Source of the DNA: Nitrospira sp.
GTDB lineage: Bacteria > Nitrospirota > Nitrospiria > Nitrospirales > Nitrospiraceae
DNA: 49,784 nt
Direction of reading: 5' to 3'
Assembly: GCA_016873395.1 (NCBI GenBank)
Contig: VGXG01000016.1
Location: 1 to 49,784, forward strand
Both the position numbers and the translations under genes were made by a program. Shown piece by piece: positions 33,598 through 42,026 of the stretch. The notes beneath the pieces were generated by a model that made no database searches, had not been told where the DNA came from, and worked only from the letters and a program-made list of their open reading frames with translations. Within the stretch, counting starts at the first letter, position 1. Each line of letters opens with the position of its first letter.

Positions 33598-34385
33598 TAA
33601 ATGTGAATTTCCTGCCCTTCTTCCAGAACGGTCAAGTGAGGAATCTTCAAGCGAGCGAGTTGCTGCTGGATGTTCTGTCGAAACCGAGGTTTGAGGTGGT
33701 ACACATAGACCGGCAGATCAGGCCGGCCGATCTTCTGGAACTCACGCCCGAACAAGGCCGGTGTCAGGTGCTTGCTTGCCCGGGCCAGATCCTCCATTTC
33801 ATCCGGGAAGGAGGTCTCGATGAAGGCCGCCTTGAGCGACGGCTCGCGCGCCGCCACCCGCCAGATTTCCTCGGTCGTGAAGGTATCTCCGCTATACAGG
33901 ACAGACGCGGAGCCTTCGCGAATCAAAAACCCCACGGTCGGCACCAGATGGTTCACGGGGATTGGGAGCACCCGCAGGCCGGAGATCTCCGCCTCCTTAC
34001 CGATGTCCAGAGGCTGCAGTGAGAACACGGGGTTCTGCGGATTGGGCAACTGCAGAAAGTCCGGATAGACCTGATCGTTAAAAATATGCTGCTTCAGCCC
34101 GCCCAGCACTTCCGGAGTCCCGGTCAATACAACGGGGGCGACCGTGTCGTCCACCAGGTTGTCCGCCAGCATCGGCAGCCCTTTGATGTGGTCGAAGTGC
34201 AGGTGCGTGAGCAGGACGTGCCGAATCCGCTTCTGCTCCGCCAGATGCAGCGCGGCCCCGATGGTTCCTGCGTCCACCATCACGGTCTCGTTGACGAGGA
34301 ACCCGCAGGTTCGACATTGATAGGGCCCCTGGGCCCCGCCGATGAGCGAATCGGACCCGTGGCACCCCAAAACCCGGATCTTCAC
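33597..34385 (-). CDS. Metallo-beta-lactamase fold hydrolase (cAMP phosphodiesterase class II-like)
   Basis: 262 residues. The metal motif THLHFDHIKGLP (about 60-71), a later aspartate in YSGDTF (about 163-168) and HLKPRF near the C-terminus are the zinc ligands of the fold. The overall order (VMVDAGTIGAAL, PVNHLVPTVGFLI) resembles class II cyclic-nucleotide phosphodiesterases and tRNase Z-like hydrolases. The N-terminal CHGSDSLIGGAQGPYQCRTCG is an unusual cysteine-bearing start. Substrate not determined. Positions 34386-34562 hold no gene. Confidence 0.75.
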   Translation of the reverse strand: MKIRVLGCHGSDSLIGGAQGPYQCRTCGFLVNETVMVDAGTIGAALHLAEQKRIRHVLLTHLHFDHIKGLPMLADNLVDDTVAPVVLTGTPEVLGGLKQHIFNDQVYPDFLQLPNPQNPVFSLQPLDIGKEAEISGLRVLPIPVNHLVPTVGFLIREGSASVLYSGDTFTTEEIWRVAAREPSLKAAFIETSFPDEMEDLARASKHLTPALFGREFQKIGRPDLPVYVYHLKPRFRQNIQQQLARLKIPHLTVLEEGQEIHI

Positions 34386-34562
34386 CTAATTCTTTCCACC
34401 GCTTTTTTATATTGTCATCATTTCAAGCCATTCCGCCTTCGAAAAGCGGGGGCAGAATAGCACATTTCTTCGAGATTTGGCATGAAGAATCAAGAAATCA
34501 GCAGCCCCGGCTGTTGCGCAGACGGCGCGCGCCGCTTCGCCGCTGAAAAAGACGCGCGGACG

Positions 34563-35279
34563 TTAAAAAAGTCCTTCGCCGAGGCCGATACGAACCATCA
34601 TGGCCAGCCCCAAACCAATGCTCCCCAGGCTTGCCAGTCCTTGCACCGTCAGTTGAGCGTGCCGTCCGAGCGAAGCGGAAAAGACCAACGGAAAACTGAT
34701 CGCCATCCCGACCGCAACCATCCCGACGATCGAGCCCAGCCCAAAGACCAGGATGTAGGCCGCGCCCTCCCAGGCGGTCCGGACCGAGGAGAGAACCACG
34801 AACATCAACGCGGCCGAGCCGGCCAGCCCGTGCACCATGCCGACCACCAACGGCTTCACGGATACCTGGAGCCAGTGGGGATGCGCATGGCCAGCCTGCC
34901 GGCTGTGGCTGTGGAAATGCAGGTGTGTGGCGCCGCCGTGCTGGTGGGCATGGACGTGCCAGCGTTCCCGCATCAGCGTCACGGCCAAGGACACGCCCAG
35001 CACAACCAGCATCCCGCCCACACCGAACTCGATCGCCTGGGCTACCCGTTCAGGAATGGTCATCTGCAGCCCGATCACGGCCAGCCCCACCAGCAGCAGC
35101 ATCACCGTATGGCCGAGCCCCCAGCAGAAGCCGATCAACCCGGAAGCGCGCAGGGTGGGACGATCTGAAAGGATGGTGGACACAGCCGCCAGGTGATCCG
35201 CATCGAGCGCGTGGCGGGCGCCCAGCAGAAACCCCAGCCCCAAGAAGGTCATGTAGTGGAGGTCCAGCAGGCTCCTCAT
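34563..35279 (-). CDS. NicO/UreH-type nickel-cobalt transporter-like membrane protein
   Basis: 238 residues with six hydrophobic segments. LLGARHALDADHLAAV (about 19-34), with its HxxxxDH motif, and the later WGLGHTVMLL (about 53-62) are the HoxN/NicO metal-binding helices. A His-rich cytoplasmic loop (HVHAHQHGGATHLHFHSHS, about 108-126) is usual in this group. It likely exports or imports Ni2+/Co2+. The start overlaps the moaA stop (ATGA). It may supply cobalt for B12 enzymes here (NrdJ, the radical SAM); inferred. Confidence 0.82.
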   Translation of the reverse strand: MRSLLDLHYMTFLGLGFLLGARHALDADHLAAVSTILSDRPTLRASGLIGFCWGLGHTVMLLLVGLAVIGLQMTIPERVAQAIEFGVGGMLVVLGVSLAVTLMRERWHVHAHQHGGATHLHFHSHSRQAGHAHPHWLQVSVKPLVVGMVHGLAGSAALMFVVLSSVRTAWEGAAYILVFGLGSIVGMVAVGMAISFPLVFSASLGRHAQLTVQGLASLGSIGLGLAMMVRIGLGEGLF

Positions 35280-36307
35280 CCTCCCCGGGCATGCATTTCA
35301 AGGTGAGGGTCCTGGCGAAGCCGGTCAATGTCGATCAACTGCGCTTCGCGGGTGCCGACCCGCTCGAACGCTTTCCGTTCCTCCGCCCCGCGATCCCTGC
35401 GCGCTTCCCACCCGGACCGGATAAGGGTTTTGATCTCCTCCCGCGAGGCGCCGGCACGGAGCGGTTGCCGAAGGTCGATCCCTTCCTTGGCGTAAAGGCA
35501 CAGGTACCACATGCCGTCGGCCGTGAGCCGGCTCCGGTCGCAGGTCGAACAGAAGGGGGTGGTCGTCGAGGGGATGATCCCGAATGTCGTGCCGTCCGGA
35601 AGCAGGAACCGCTGCGCCGGTGCGGAACTTTCTTCTCGTACCGGCTCGATCCGCCCGTACCGCCGACCCAGCCGGTCGAGCATCTCGGCCCGGGAGCACA
35701 CTTGATTCAATGACCAGTCCGTCGCCCCTCCCACGTCCATATATTCGATAAACCGGACTTCGGCCTCCACCCGCTTCCCGTACTCAATCAGATCCACCAG
35801 CTCGTCGTCGTTGTAACCTCGGATCACGACGGTATCCAGCTTCAGCCCCTTGAACCCCACTCGCAGCACCGCCTCGATCCCGTTGAGCACCTGCTCCAGG
35901 GTGTCGCGCTTCGTCAAGGCCTTAAAGCGATCGGGCTTGAGGGTGTCCAGGCTGACGGTCACCCGGTGCAAGCCGGCGTCGTAGAACGCCTCCGCCTCGG
36001 CCTCCATCAGAACCCCGTTGGTCGTCAGCGCAAGTTCCGTCAGCGAGGTGTTGCGCCGCAGCAGCTTGATCAAGGTCGGCAGGTCACGGCGCAGGAGAGG
36101 CTCCCCGCCGGTCAAGCGGACTTTGTCCACCCCCAGCTCGGTGAACAGCCCTGTCAGGGTGGTCATTTCTTCAAAGGTGAGGAGGGTCTCGCGCGGCAAC
36201 CAGGCGTAGGTGTCCTCCGGCATGCAATATTTACAGCGGAGGTTGCACCGGTCCGTCACGGAAAGCCGCAAGCTCTTCAGCGGTCGCCCGAAGGTATCGA
36301 CGATCAC
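35276..36307 (-). CDS. moaA: GTP 3',8-cyclase MoaA
   Basis: 343 residues from GTG 36307, overlapping the moaD-moaE stop (GTGA). The radical SAM cluster CNLRCKYCMPE (about 21-31), GGEP (about 67-70) and the C-terminal second cluster FCSTCDRSRLTADGMWYLCLYA (about 250-271) are diagnostic. The protein ends in -GG, required for activity in MoaA. It makes 3',8-cH2GTP, the first step of Moco synthesis. Moco would feed molybdenum enzymes, linking to the mod locus at 1.5-7 kb. Confidence 0.95.
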   Translation of the reverse strand: MIVDTFGRPLKSLRLSVTDRCNLRCKYCMPEDTYAWLPRETLLTFEEMTTLTGLFTELGVDKVRLTGGEPLLRRDLPTLIKLLRRNTSLTELALTTNGVLMEAEAEAFYDAGLHRVTVSLDTLKPDRFKALTKRDTLEQVLNGIEAVLRVGFKGLKLDTVVIRGYNDDELVDLIEYGKRVEAEVRFIEYMDVGGATDWSLNQVCSRAEMLDRLGRRYGRIEPVREESSAPAQRFLLPDGTTFGIIPSTTTPFCSTCDRSRLTADGMWYLCLYAKEGIDLRQPLRAGASREEIKTLIRSGWEARRDRGAEERKAFERVGTREAQLIDIDRLRQDPHLEMHARGG

Positions 36308-37020
36308 GGATGCTCCTCCACCCAGACCTCCCCTTCCGGGGTCTGTTCCAGCTTCCAGATCGGGGTGATTTGCTTCAACTCATCGATGCACCATTTACAG
36401 GCCCGGAAGGCCTCCGCCCGATGCTCCGCACCGACCACGATCAACACGATGTTCTCGCCGATCCCGATCTCGCCATATCGGTGGAGGATCAGCACTTCGA
36501 GTACGTCGAAGTCCTTCAGCGCCCGCTCACGGATTTCCCGCAGCTTCTTCTGCGCCATTCCCTCATAGTACTCGAAGGTGATGGAGCTGACATCCCGCCC
36601 CTTGGACCGGTCCCGCGCCGTTCCCAGAAAGATCGAAATCCCGCCGATGCGCGTAGACCGCCGGCGGACGCGGTCGATCTCTGCATCGACCGAAAAGTTC
36701 TCCCGCTGGACCCGCACCAGCATCGCCTCATCCGAACCGGGAGATCCATTGCCGTGACGCTCGTGCCCCGCCCCGCCGGCGAAGGGAGGCAGCAGCGCCA
36801 CTTCATCGCCGTCCTTGATCTCTGTCTCCTCGTGGGCGATGTCCTGGTTCACCGACACAAGGACTTTTTTCTTCTGGATCAATTCGCCGATCTGAGGGTG
36901 CTCGGCCTCCAGCACAGCCACCAGGTCCCTGACCCGCCGGCCTCCACCGAGTGAAAGGGAGAGATCCGCCTGATTATCGGCCAGTGTTTTCAGCAGCCCG
37001 AACAGCTTGACGGTAATCAT
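36304..37020 (-). CDS. MoaD-MoaE fusion, molybdopterin synthase
   Basis: 238 residues joining both subunits of molybdopterin synthase. Residues 1-83 are MoaD-like (VKLFGLLKTLAD, VSVNQD, DGDEVALLPPFAGG). Residues about 97-238 are MoaE-like (GGISIFLGTARDRSKGR, HRYGEIGIGENIVLIVVGAEHR, CKWCIDELKQITPIWKLE). The MoaD Gly-Gly (82-83), normally the free C-terminus that receives sulfur, is internal and followed by AGHERHG. As in MoaX of Mycobacterium tuberculosis, cleavage after the glycines is probably needed. It lies between moaC and moaA. Confidence 0.88.
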   Translation of the reverse strand: MITVKLFGLLKTLADNQADLSLSLGGGRRVRDLVAVLEAEHPQIGELIQKKKVLVSVNQDIAHEETEIKDGDEVALLPPFAGGAGHERHGNGSPGSDEAMLVRVQRENFSVDAEIDRVRRRSTRIGGISIFLGTARDRSKGRDVSSITFEYYEGMAQKKLREIRERALKDFDVLEVLILHRYGEIGIGENIVLIVVGAEHRAEAFRACKWCIDELKQITPIWKLEQTPEGEVWVEEHP

Positions 37021-37038
37021 CCTCGATCCCTAAGCGGG

Positions 37039-37536
37039 TCAGCGTTCAGTTCTCGTATACGTTCCCGACTTCCCGCCGGATTTAGACAGCAGGTACACGT
37101 CGCTGAAACTGATGCCTTTGTCCACAGCCTTGCACATGTCATAAATGGCCAGGGCCGCGACCGAGACAGCAGTCATAGCCTCCATCTCGACACCCGTGGG
37201 GCCGGTGGTCTTGGCGGTCGCCGTGATCGTAATGGAGCAGCGGCCCTGCTTGTCCGGCTGGGGTTCTTCCTTGAAACCGACATCCACGCTGGTGAGCAGG
37301 ACCGGATGGCACATGGGGACCAGGTCCGGAGTCCGCTTGGCGCCCATCACCCCGGCCACTTGTGCAACGGCCAGCACGTCCCCCTTGGCGATTTTCCCCC
37401 GCTGGATTTTCTCCAAGGTCTCCGGCAGCATGAAGACCCTGGCCTGGGCTTGGGCCACCCGCTCGGTCGAGGCTTTGCTGGAGACATCCACCATCCGGGC
37501 CCGCCCGGACTCGTTGAAGTGCGTGAACTCCGCCAT
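37039..37536 (-). CDS. moaC: Cyclic pyranopterin monophosphate synthase MoaC
   Basis: 165 residues from ATG 37536 (a TTG at 37572 is less likely). Converts the MoaA product to cPMP. MoaC signatures: [15 protein letters not shown] (about 75-89), [25 protein letters not shown] (about 113-137) and [12 protein letters not shown] at the C-terminus. It is the first gene of the moaC-moaDE-moaA-NicO run, divergent from the FolB fusion gene 122 bp away. Confidence 0.95.
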   Translation of the reverse strand: MAEFTHFNESGRARMVDVSSKASTERVAQAQARVFMLPETLEKIQRGKIAKGDVLAVAQVAGVMGAKRTPDLVPMCHPVLLTSVDVGFKEEPQPDKQGRCSITITATAKTTGPTGVEMEAMTAVSVAALAIYDMCKAVDKGISFSDVYLLSKSGGKSGTYTRTER

Positions 37537-37658
37537 TTTTCTTGCTAAATCCAAGTTTTCAGCGAGGCTCAACTGGGCAATCGATTATAGGTTTGGCGGC
37601 GGATGCTAGTCAAGCACCGTTCTTGACTCTACCTGCGAGCATCAACGAGAATGCCCGT

Positions 37659-38594
37659 ATGGCTGATCGGGTGGTCATCGAACGCTTGGAATTTCAAGGT
37701 CATTGCGGCGTGACGCAGGAAGAGCGGCAAGTGCCGCAGCCGATCGCCGTCGATCTGGCTCTGGACTATCCCCCCGCCGCTCTGACCGCGGCCGCCGCCA
37801 CAGATCGTCTGGCTGAGGCGGTGGACTATGCCAAGGTGGCCGAGCGTATCATCGAGATCGGGACCCAGCAGGAATTTTCCCTCCTGGAGACTCTGGCCGA
37901 ACGGTTGATCGGGGTCATCATGGCTGAATTCCCCATCACAGGGCTTACGCTCTGGGTCCGCAAGGTTGCGCCTCCCCTCAAGTACATCCAGGGATCAGTC
38001 GGCGTGAGACTGGAGCGGACACGGACTTTGACGACGGCCGATCCAGCCCCCGCCCGATTTCTGCAAGAGCAACTCCATGTCCTCCCCAGAGGCAGGGCTC
38101 TGGATGTGGCGACAGGGCAGGGGCGAAACGCGCTGTATTTAGCATCGCTCGGCTATGCCGTCGAGGGAATGGACCGGGACGAGCAAGCCTTGGCCACGCT
38201 GGCTGCCAGGGCCAAGGAGCGGAACTTGACCAACATCACCCTTCGGCAAGTGGACTTGGAGGCAGATTCCAGCCGGTCTCCGGGCCTGCCGACGGAGCGA
38301 TACGACCTCGTCCTCGTGTTTTTTTATCTCTACCGCCCGCTCTTCCCCGCGCTGCTGCATACCCTCAAGCCGGGCGGCATGTTGCTGTATGAGACCTTCT
38401 TAATCGACAACCACCTACGCCACCACCATCCGCGCCGGAAAGAATTCTGCCTGGCGCACAATGAGCTCCTGCACCTCGCCCAAGGTCTGCGGGTTCTGCA
38501 CTATGACGAAGGAACGCATGATGAAGGCATCAACGCAGGCTGTGAGATGAACCCGGCCTTCACCGCCCGCCTCCTGGCAGTGCGTGAACCGTGA
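37659..38594 (+). CDS. FolB dihydroneopterin aldolase fused to a SAM methyltransferase
   Basis: 311 residues from ATG 37659. Residues about 1-118 match FolB: VIERLEFQGHCGVTQEERQVPQP, then AVDYAKVAERII, and EFSLLETLAERL, the pattern of the tunnel-fold aldolase that makes 6-hydroxymethyl-dihydropterin. Residues about 130-311 are a class I methyltransferase of TehB type: motif I LDVATGQGRNALYLA, acidic MDRDEQAL, then FYLYRPLFPALLHTLKPGGML. The two are in one frame with no break. Whether the methyltransferase works on folate precursors is unknown. The stop codon overlaps a heptad array. Confidence 0.85.
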   Translation: MADRVVIERLEFQGHCGVTQEERQVPQPIAVDLALDYPPAALTAAAATDRLAEAVDYAKVAERIIEIGTQQEFSLLETLAERLIGVIMAEFPITGLTLWVRKVAPPLKYIQGSVGVRLERTRTLTTADPAPARFLQEQLHVLPRGRALDVATGQGRNALYLASLGYAVEGMDRDEQALATLAARAKERNLTNITLRQVDLEADSSRSPGLPTERYDLVLVFFYLYRPLFPALLHTLKPGGMLLYETFLIDNHLRHHHPRRKEFCLAHNELLHLAQGLRVLHYDEGTHDEGINAGCEMNPAFTARLLAVREP

Positions 38595-38673
38595 TGGGTG
38601 ACACGTGACGTGTAGAATTCTGAGGCACAATCTTTCCGCCGCAACTCATCACTTATCACCCATCACTCATCAT
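38591..38673 (+). repeat. Heptad-repeat hairpin between the FolB fusion and the PHP gene
   Basis: The right arm (about 38644-38671) reads ACTCATC ACTTATC ACCCATC ACTCATC, exact 7-nt units. The left arm (38591-38612) reads GTGATGG GTGACAC GTGACGT, partly complementary. The array overlaps the TGA stop of the fusion gene and ends 8 nt before the PHP start codon. Confidence 0.68.
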
Positions 38674-38680
38674 TGATGCT

Positions 38681-39529
38681 ATGTCCCGAATCGACCTTCA
38701 CCTCCACACGACCCACTCGGACGGAAGCCTGCCGCCCGCGGGGGTCCTGGCCTTGGCCAAGCAGGCTGGCGTCAGTGCCTTGGCGATCACCGACCACGAC
38801 ATCGTGGACGGGATTCCGGAGGCCATCAAGATCGGCGCCGACCTGGGCATTGAAGTCATCCCCGGCATCGAAATCAGCTCCCGTTGGGGTGATGCCGAGC
38901 TGCACATCCTGGGTTATTTTTTGGATTGGAAGGACCAGGCGCTGAACCGGCGTTTGGAACAAGTGCGGACCGGCCGCCACCGCCGCAACCCGCAGATCAT
39001 CGAAAAACTGAACGCCTTGGGTCTGGCCCTCACCTACCAGGAGGTCCAGGAGTTGGCCGGCACAGAGTCAGTCGGCCGTCCGCACATTGCGCGGGTTCTG
39101 ATGCAGAAAGGCTACGTCCAATCCGCTAAGGAAGCCTTCGACCGCTACCTGGCCGAGGGAGCGGCAGCCTACGTCCCCCGGGAACTGCCCGACCCGGCCG
39201 AAGCCATTGCTTGGCTCAGGGCCGCCCGAGGCATTCCCGTCTTAGCCCATCCGGTCTGGGCCAAACAGGATGAGGCAGGGCTGCTGAAGCTTTGTGAGAA
39301 GCTCAAGAGCGAGGGGCTCATGGGCATCGAAGTGCATTACAGCACCCACAAACCGCAACAGACGAAGGATTACCTCAACATCGCCACGCGACTGGACCTG
39401 CTCGTCACCGGCGGGAGCGACTTTCACGGGGTCACGAAGCCGGACATCGAGGTAGGCATCGGCCGAGGCGGGCTCAAGGTCCCTTCCAAGCTCCTGGAGC
39501 CGCTCAGAAAGGCTGCGACCACGAGCTAG
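38681..39529 (+). CDS. PHP-domain phosphoesterase (RNase AM/YciV-TrpH type)
   Basis: 282 residues. Metal-binding motifs: IDLHLHTTHSDGSLPP (about 4-19), ITDHDIVDGIP (about 36-46), PGIEISSRWG (about 60-69), ARGIPVLAHPVW (about 185-196) and GGSDFHG (about 245-251). All PHP ligands are present. Length fits the RNase AM family, which acts on 5' ends of RNA and on 3',5'-diphosphonucleotides. It is followed by a terminator whose stem includes its stop codon. Confidence 0.9.
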   Translation: MSRIDLHLHTTHSDGSLPPAGVLALAKQAGVSALAITDHDIVDGIPEAIKIGADLGIEVIPGIEISSRWGDAELHILGYFLDWKDQALNRRLEQVRTGRHRRNPQIIEKLNALGLALTYQEVQELAGTESVGRPHIARVLMQKGYVQSAKEAFDRYLAEGAAAYVPRELPDPAEAIAWLRAARGIPVLAHPVWAKQDEAGLLKLCEKLKSEGLMGIEVHYSTHKPQQTKDYLNIATRLDLLVTGGSDFHGVTKPDIEVGIGRGGLKVPSKLLEPLRKAATTS

Positions 39530-39579
39530 CAGCCATCTTCCTGTGGGTCGAGAGGCGAAGCAGACCCGGCTGCTATTTT
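39527..39579 (+). terminator. Rho-independent terminator after the PHP gene
   Basis: TAGCAGCC (39527-39534) pairs with GGCTGCTA (39568-39575), with an inner GGGTC/GACCC pair. TTTT follows at 39576-39579. The TAG stop codon of the PHP gene lies within the stem. A second copy of TTCCTGTGG follows at 39578-39586, so part of the sequence is a short direct repeat. Confidence 0.6.
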
Positions 39580-39640
39580 CCTGTGGTATGATGATAAACA
39601 GGTGGATGAGAGGGAGTCCCTTCACACGGAGGGCTTGGCC

Positions 39641-40075
39641 ATGAGAACGCTCATGCTGGGGATATGCGTCGGAATATTGCTGGCGGGAGGGTCAGGCTGG
39701 GCCGGCGAAATGGCGATCCTACAGGGAGACGACGGAAGCCACGGCACCCTCTACGACTTCGGCGCCATCAAGCTCTACAACGACTCGCAGGGCACCACCG
39801 GTACGATCTACGACTTCGGAAACATCCAACGATACCAGTTCAACAACCCTTCAGGACAAAACCAGTCCGGCACGATCTACCGCTTCGGCTCGCCCCAGGT
39901 CGGCCCGACGATCCCGGCCCCGCAGAATACGCCGGTCACGCCGCTGTTTCCGATGCTGCCCAACACCGGCGTGATCCAGCCGGCGCCGGGCACTCCATAT
40001 ACGGGCCTCGGCAATTCCATGACTGGGTTTGGCGGCGGTGGTGCAGGCGGGATGGGAATCGGCAGGGGTCGCTAA
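39641..40075 (+). CDS. Small secreted protein with GT-[IL]-Y-x-FG repeats
   Basis: 144 residues from ATG 39641, with GGAGG 8 nt upstream. Signal peptide MRTLMLGICVGILLAGGSGWAG. Three copies of a G-T-[LI]-Y-x-F-G unit occur at about residues 34-40, 53-59 and 76-82 (GTLYDFG, GTIYDFG, GTIYRFG), separated by polar linkers. After them comes a Pro-rich stretch and a Gly-rich tail (GGGGAGGMGIGRGR). No known domain recognised. The repeats could be short beta-hairpins of a surface or scaffold protein. Convergent with the next gene. Confidence 0.6.
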   Translation: MRTLMLGICVGILLAGGSGWAGEMAILQGDDGSHGTLYDFGAIKLYNDSQGTTGTIYDFGNIQRYQFNNPSGQNQSGTIYRFGSPQVGPTIPAPQNTPVTPLFPMLPNTGVIQPAPGTPYTGLGNSMTGFGGGGAGGMGIGRGR

Positions 40076-40090
40076 GACCGTTCTGGCGGG

Positions 40091-41104
40091 TCAGTTCTCC
40101 GGCGCTTCCACGATGTGGTTCTCGAACCTGGTGCAGCCTTCGGCCAGCAGCCGGTTCGTGAGCATCTCCCCCGGCCATTCGATCGGCAAATCCGCGGTGA
40201 AGACCCAGACATCCGGCGAGGTCCAGACCGGGCCGTAGTCTTCCGGCAATTTCGGATCGAACAGGTCCGTCCAGACCGGCATGTAGACCCCGTTGCCGCA
40301 CTGGGTATGCAGGTGCACGATGGTCCTCGTCCGGACGGTCGGCTCGAGCTCGCGCCACACGGCTACGGTTTCATCCGCCAACCGATGGAGCCGCACGGCG
40401 TTTTGGGCGTCGAACATCGCATAGGCGGCAAAGACCGGCGCCTCAATCATCTGCGGCGCCGGCGCCAATTCTCCGCATTGAGCGACCAGTCCGGCCAGGA
40501 TAGCCTGCCGATCGCCATCCTCCAACGATTCCGGCAATCCCGGATCGGGCGACCCGATCAGCTCGAACATCAAATACGCGGTGGACTCGACCGGCGGATG
40601 CAGGCGGGCAGCCATGGATTGCCGGCGCTGAGAATCGGCCAGCGCGGAAATATGCTCGTGCAAGCCATTGAGGGTCAAGAGCTCCAGGGTCGCGTCCGTG
40701 AGCAGCCGAGGCTCCACCATCACGACGGTGCCGGCCGGCAACTGCAGATGCTTGTGGAGCAGGTCCGCGGTGGCAACCGGATCGATCTTCAGCCCCAGCG
40801 GCAGGCGGAGGTTGGCCTGGAGCGGCAACTCCAACGCGGCCATGATCGCATAGGTGGGCTTCTCGTCCGGCTCCCCTTCCATCACAACCGAGCAGGCGGC
40901 CTCGGCCAGCAGATCGAAGAGCCACTCGGCCATCTCCTCGTCCAACGCAGCCAACACCGTCAGCAGGTCCTGCTCGCGATCCTGTTCCAGGAAGGCCTGC
41001 AGCGTATCCACCGCCGCGTCGGCGTCCCCATGGTCATGGCGGCGCGCGTTGATGAGGTGAATGAGGTCGCGCGTCAAGGGATCAGGCCTGGTCCAGCTAA
41101 ACAT
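40091..41104 (-). CDS. Protein of unknown function
   Basis: 337 residues from ATG 41104; GGAGGGG lies 4 nt upstream and belongs to the leader repeat edge. No signal peptide or membrane segment. The N-terminal part is helical and acidic (LIHLINARRHDHGDADAAVDTLQAFLEQDREQDLL). The C-terminal part is mixed with Trp-rich blocks (DYGPVWTSPDVWVFTADLPIEWPGEML). I do not recognise a family. It lies downstream of yjbQ, about 308 bp away, with a leader repeat between. Confidence 0.6.
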   Translation of the reverse strand: MFSWTRPDPLTRDLIHLINARRHDHGDADAAVDTLQAFLEQDREQDLLTVLAALDEEMAEWLFDLLAEAACSVVMEGEPDEKPTYAIMAALELPLQANLRLPLGLKIDPVATADLLHKHLQLPAGTVVMVEPRLLTDATLELLTLNGLHEHISALADSQRRQSMAARLHPPVESTAYLMFELIGSPDPGLPESLEDGDRQAILAGLVAQCGELAPAPQMIEAPVFAAYAMFDAQNAVRLHRLADETVAVWRELEPTVRTRTIVHLHTQCGNGVYMPVWTDLFDPKLPEDYGPVWTSPDVWVFTADLPIEWPGEMLTNRLLAEGCTRFENHIVEAPEN

Positions 41105-41107
41105 GTG

Positions 41108-41299
41108 CCCCTCCGTACCAAGCTTGCTTGAACCGCTCACTTCGACCGTTCGACCCTGAGGCTCTCGACCCCTCGACCTCGCTCGGGGTCGAGCCTGAGC
41201 GGGGTCGAAGGCTCGACGGGTCAAATGTGAGCGGATAAGCACTTTGCCACCAGTAGGCTGAGATTCTTTGGCTGAATCTTCTCCATACCGCTTGCAGGC
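41108..41299 (-). repeat. Structured 5'-leader repeat, copy 5
   Basis: On the minus strand: a GCAAGCGGTATGGAGG tail (about 41282-41297), an AGATTC/GAATCT hairpin (about 41260-41278), the CTACTGGTGGCAAAG box (about 41241-41255), a CATTTGACC box, a GC-rich module shared with copy 2 (about 41155-41220), the hairpin CAAGC-AA-GCTTG (41119-41130) and GGTACGGAGG, the Shine-Dalgarno of the gene at 41104. Confidence 0.72.
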
Positions 41300-41412
41300 T
41301 CGGCATCGCTGTCCTCAGGAACGCCATGCGGTTCCCCCTCTTGATCGGCACCCACACTCGCGCCGCACACCCATGTTGCCAAAGTTCCGCCCAGGAGGCA
41401 AGCCCCACCCGA

Positions 41413-41826
41413 TCATTCCCCGATCACTTTAATCAGCACGCGTTTCTTGCGCCGGCCATCGAATTCCCCGTAGAAGATTTGCTCCCAAGGACCGAAGTCC
41501 AGTTTTCCGTTGGTGACGGCGACGATGACTTCGCGGCCCATGAGTTGCCGCTTGATGTGGGCATCACCGTTGTCCTCGCCGGTCTCGTTGTGCCGGTAGG
41601 CGCCGCCTTGGGGCACCAAACCCTCCAGAAAGTCGTCGTAGTCTATCAGCAAGCCCGCCTCGTCGTCGTTGATGTAGACGCTGGCTGTGATGTGCATGGC
41701 GTTGACGAGCGCGAGCCCTTCCTGAATGCCGCTCTTCTTGACCGCCGCTTCGACGTGCGCGGTAATGTTGAGATAGGCGCGTCGCGTCTTGGTCTCGAAC
41801 CAAAGTTCCTCGCGGTAGGACTTCAT
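41413..41826 (-). CDS. yjbQ: YjbQ/UPF0047 family protein
   Basis: 137 residues. The family marks are [12 protein letters not shown] (about 44-55) and [19 protein letters not shown] (about 80-98) with conserved His/Asn/Asp residues, plus the end [17 protein letters not shown]. coli YjbQ has been reported to have weak thiamin-phosphate synthase activity; the role here is unknown. The region 41300-41412 upstream of the leader holds no gene. Confidence 0.9.
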   Translation of the reverse strand: MKSYREELWFETKTRRAYLNITAHVEAAVKKSGIQEGLALVNAMHITASVYINDDEAGLLIDYDDFLEGLVPQGGAYRHNETGEDNGDAHIKRQLMGREVIVAVTNGKLDFGPWEQIFYGEFDGRRKKRVLIKVIGE

Positions 41827-41942
41827 CGGTGCCGTAAAGCTATGAATGCGCGAGACGAGTAATGGTTAGCATTCTGCTCCAGGTCGTTGGACGGTTGCAA
41901 GATAGCGTGGTCAGCGCGCCGGGCGCCCGTACGTGCGTCCGA

Positions 41943-41971
41943 TGGTACATCGGCAGACTTTGACATATAAT
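41943..41971 (+). promoter_or_regulatory. Candidate promoter of the ribonucleotide reductase gene
   Basis: A perfect TATAAT at 41966-41971 is directly preceded by TTGACA (41960-41965), too close to be its -35. At the right distance (41943-41948) only the weak TGGTAC is seen. The leader would be about 50 nt with AAAGGA before the ATG at 42027. No cobalamin riboswitch was recognised here. Confidence 0.4.
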
Positions 41972-42026
41972 ACAACCTGCCCTCTAAGGAGATTCGTCCT
42001 CGGGGGTCTCTTGGGAAAGGATCGTC

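Noticed and set aside
41943-42026. Cobalamin riboswitch before nrdJ
   Set aside because: The leader is only about 50 nt and no B12-box or conserved riboswitch core was seen.
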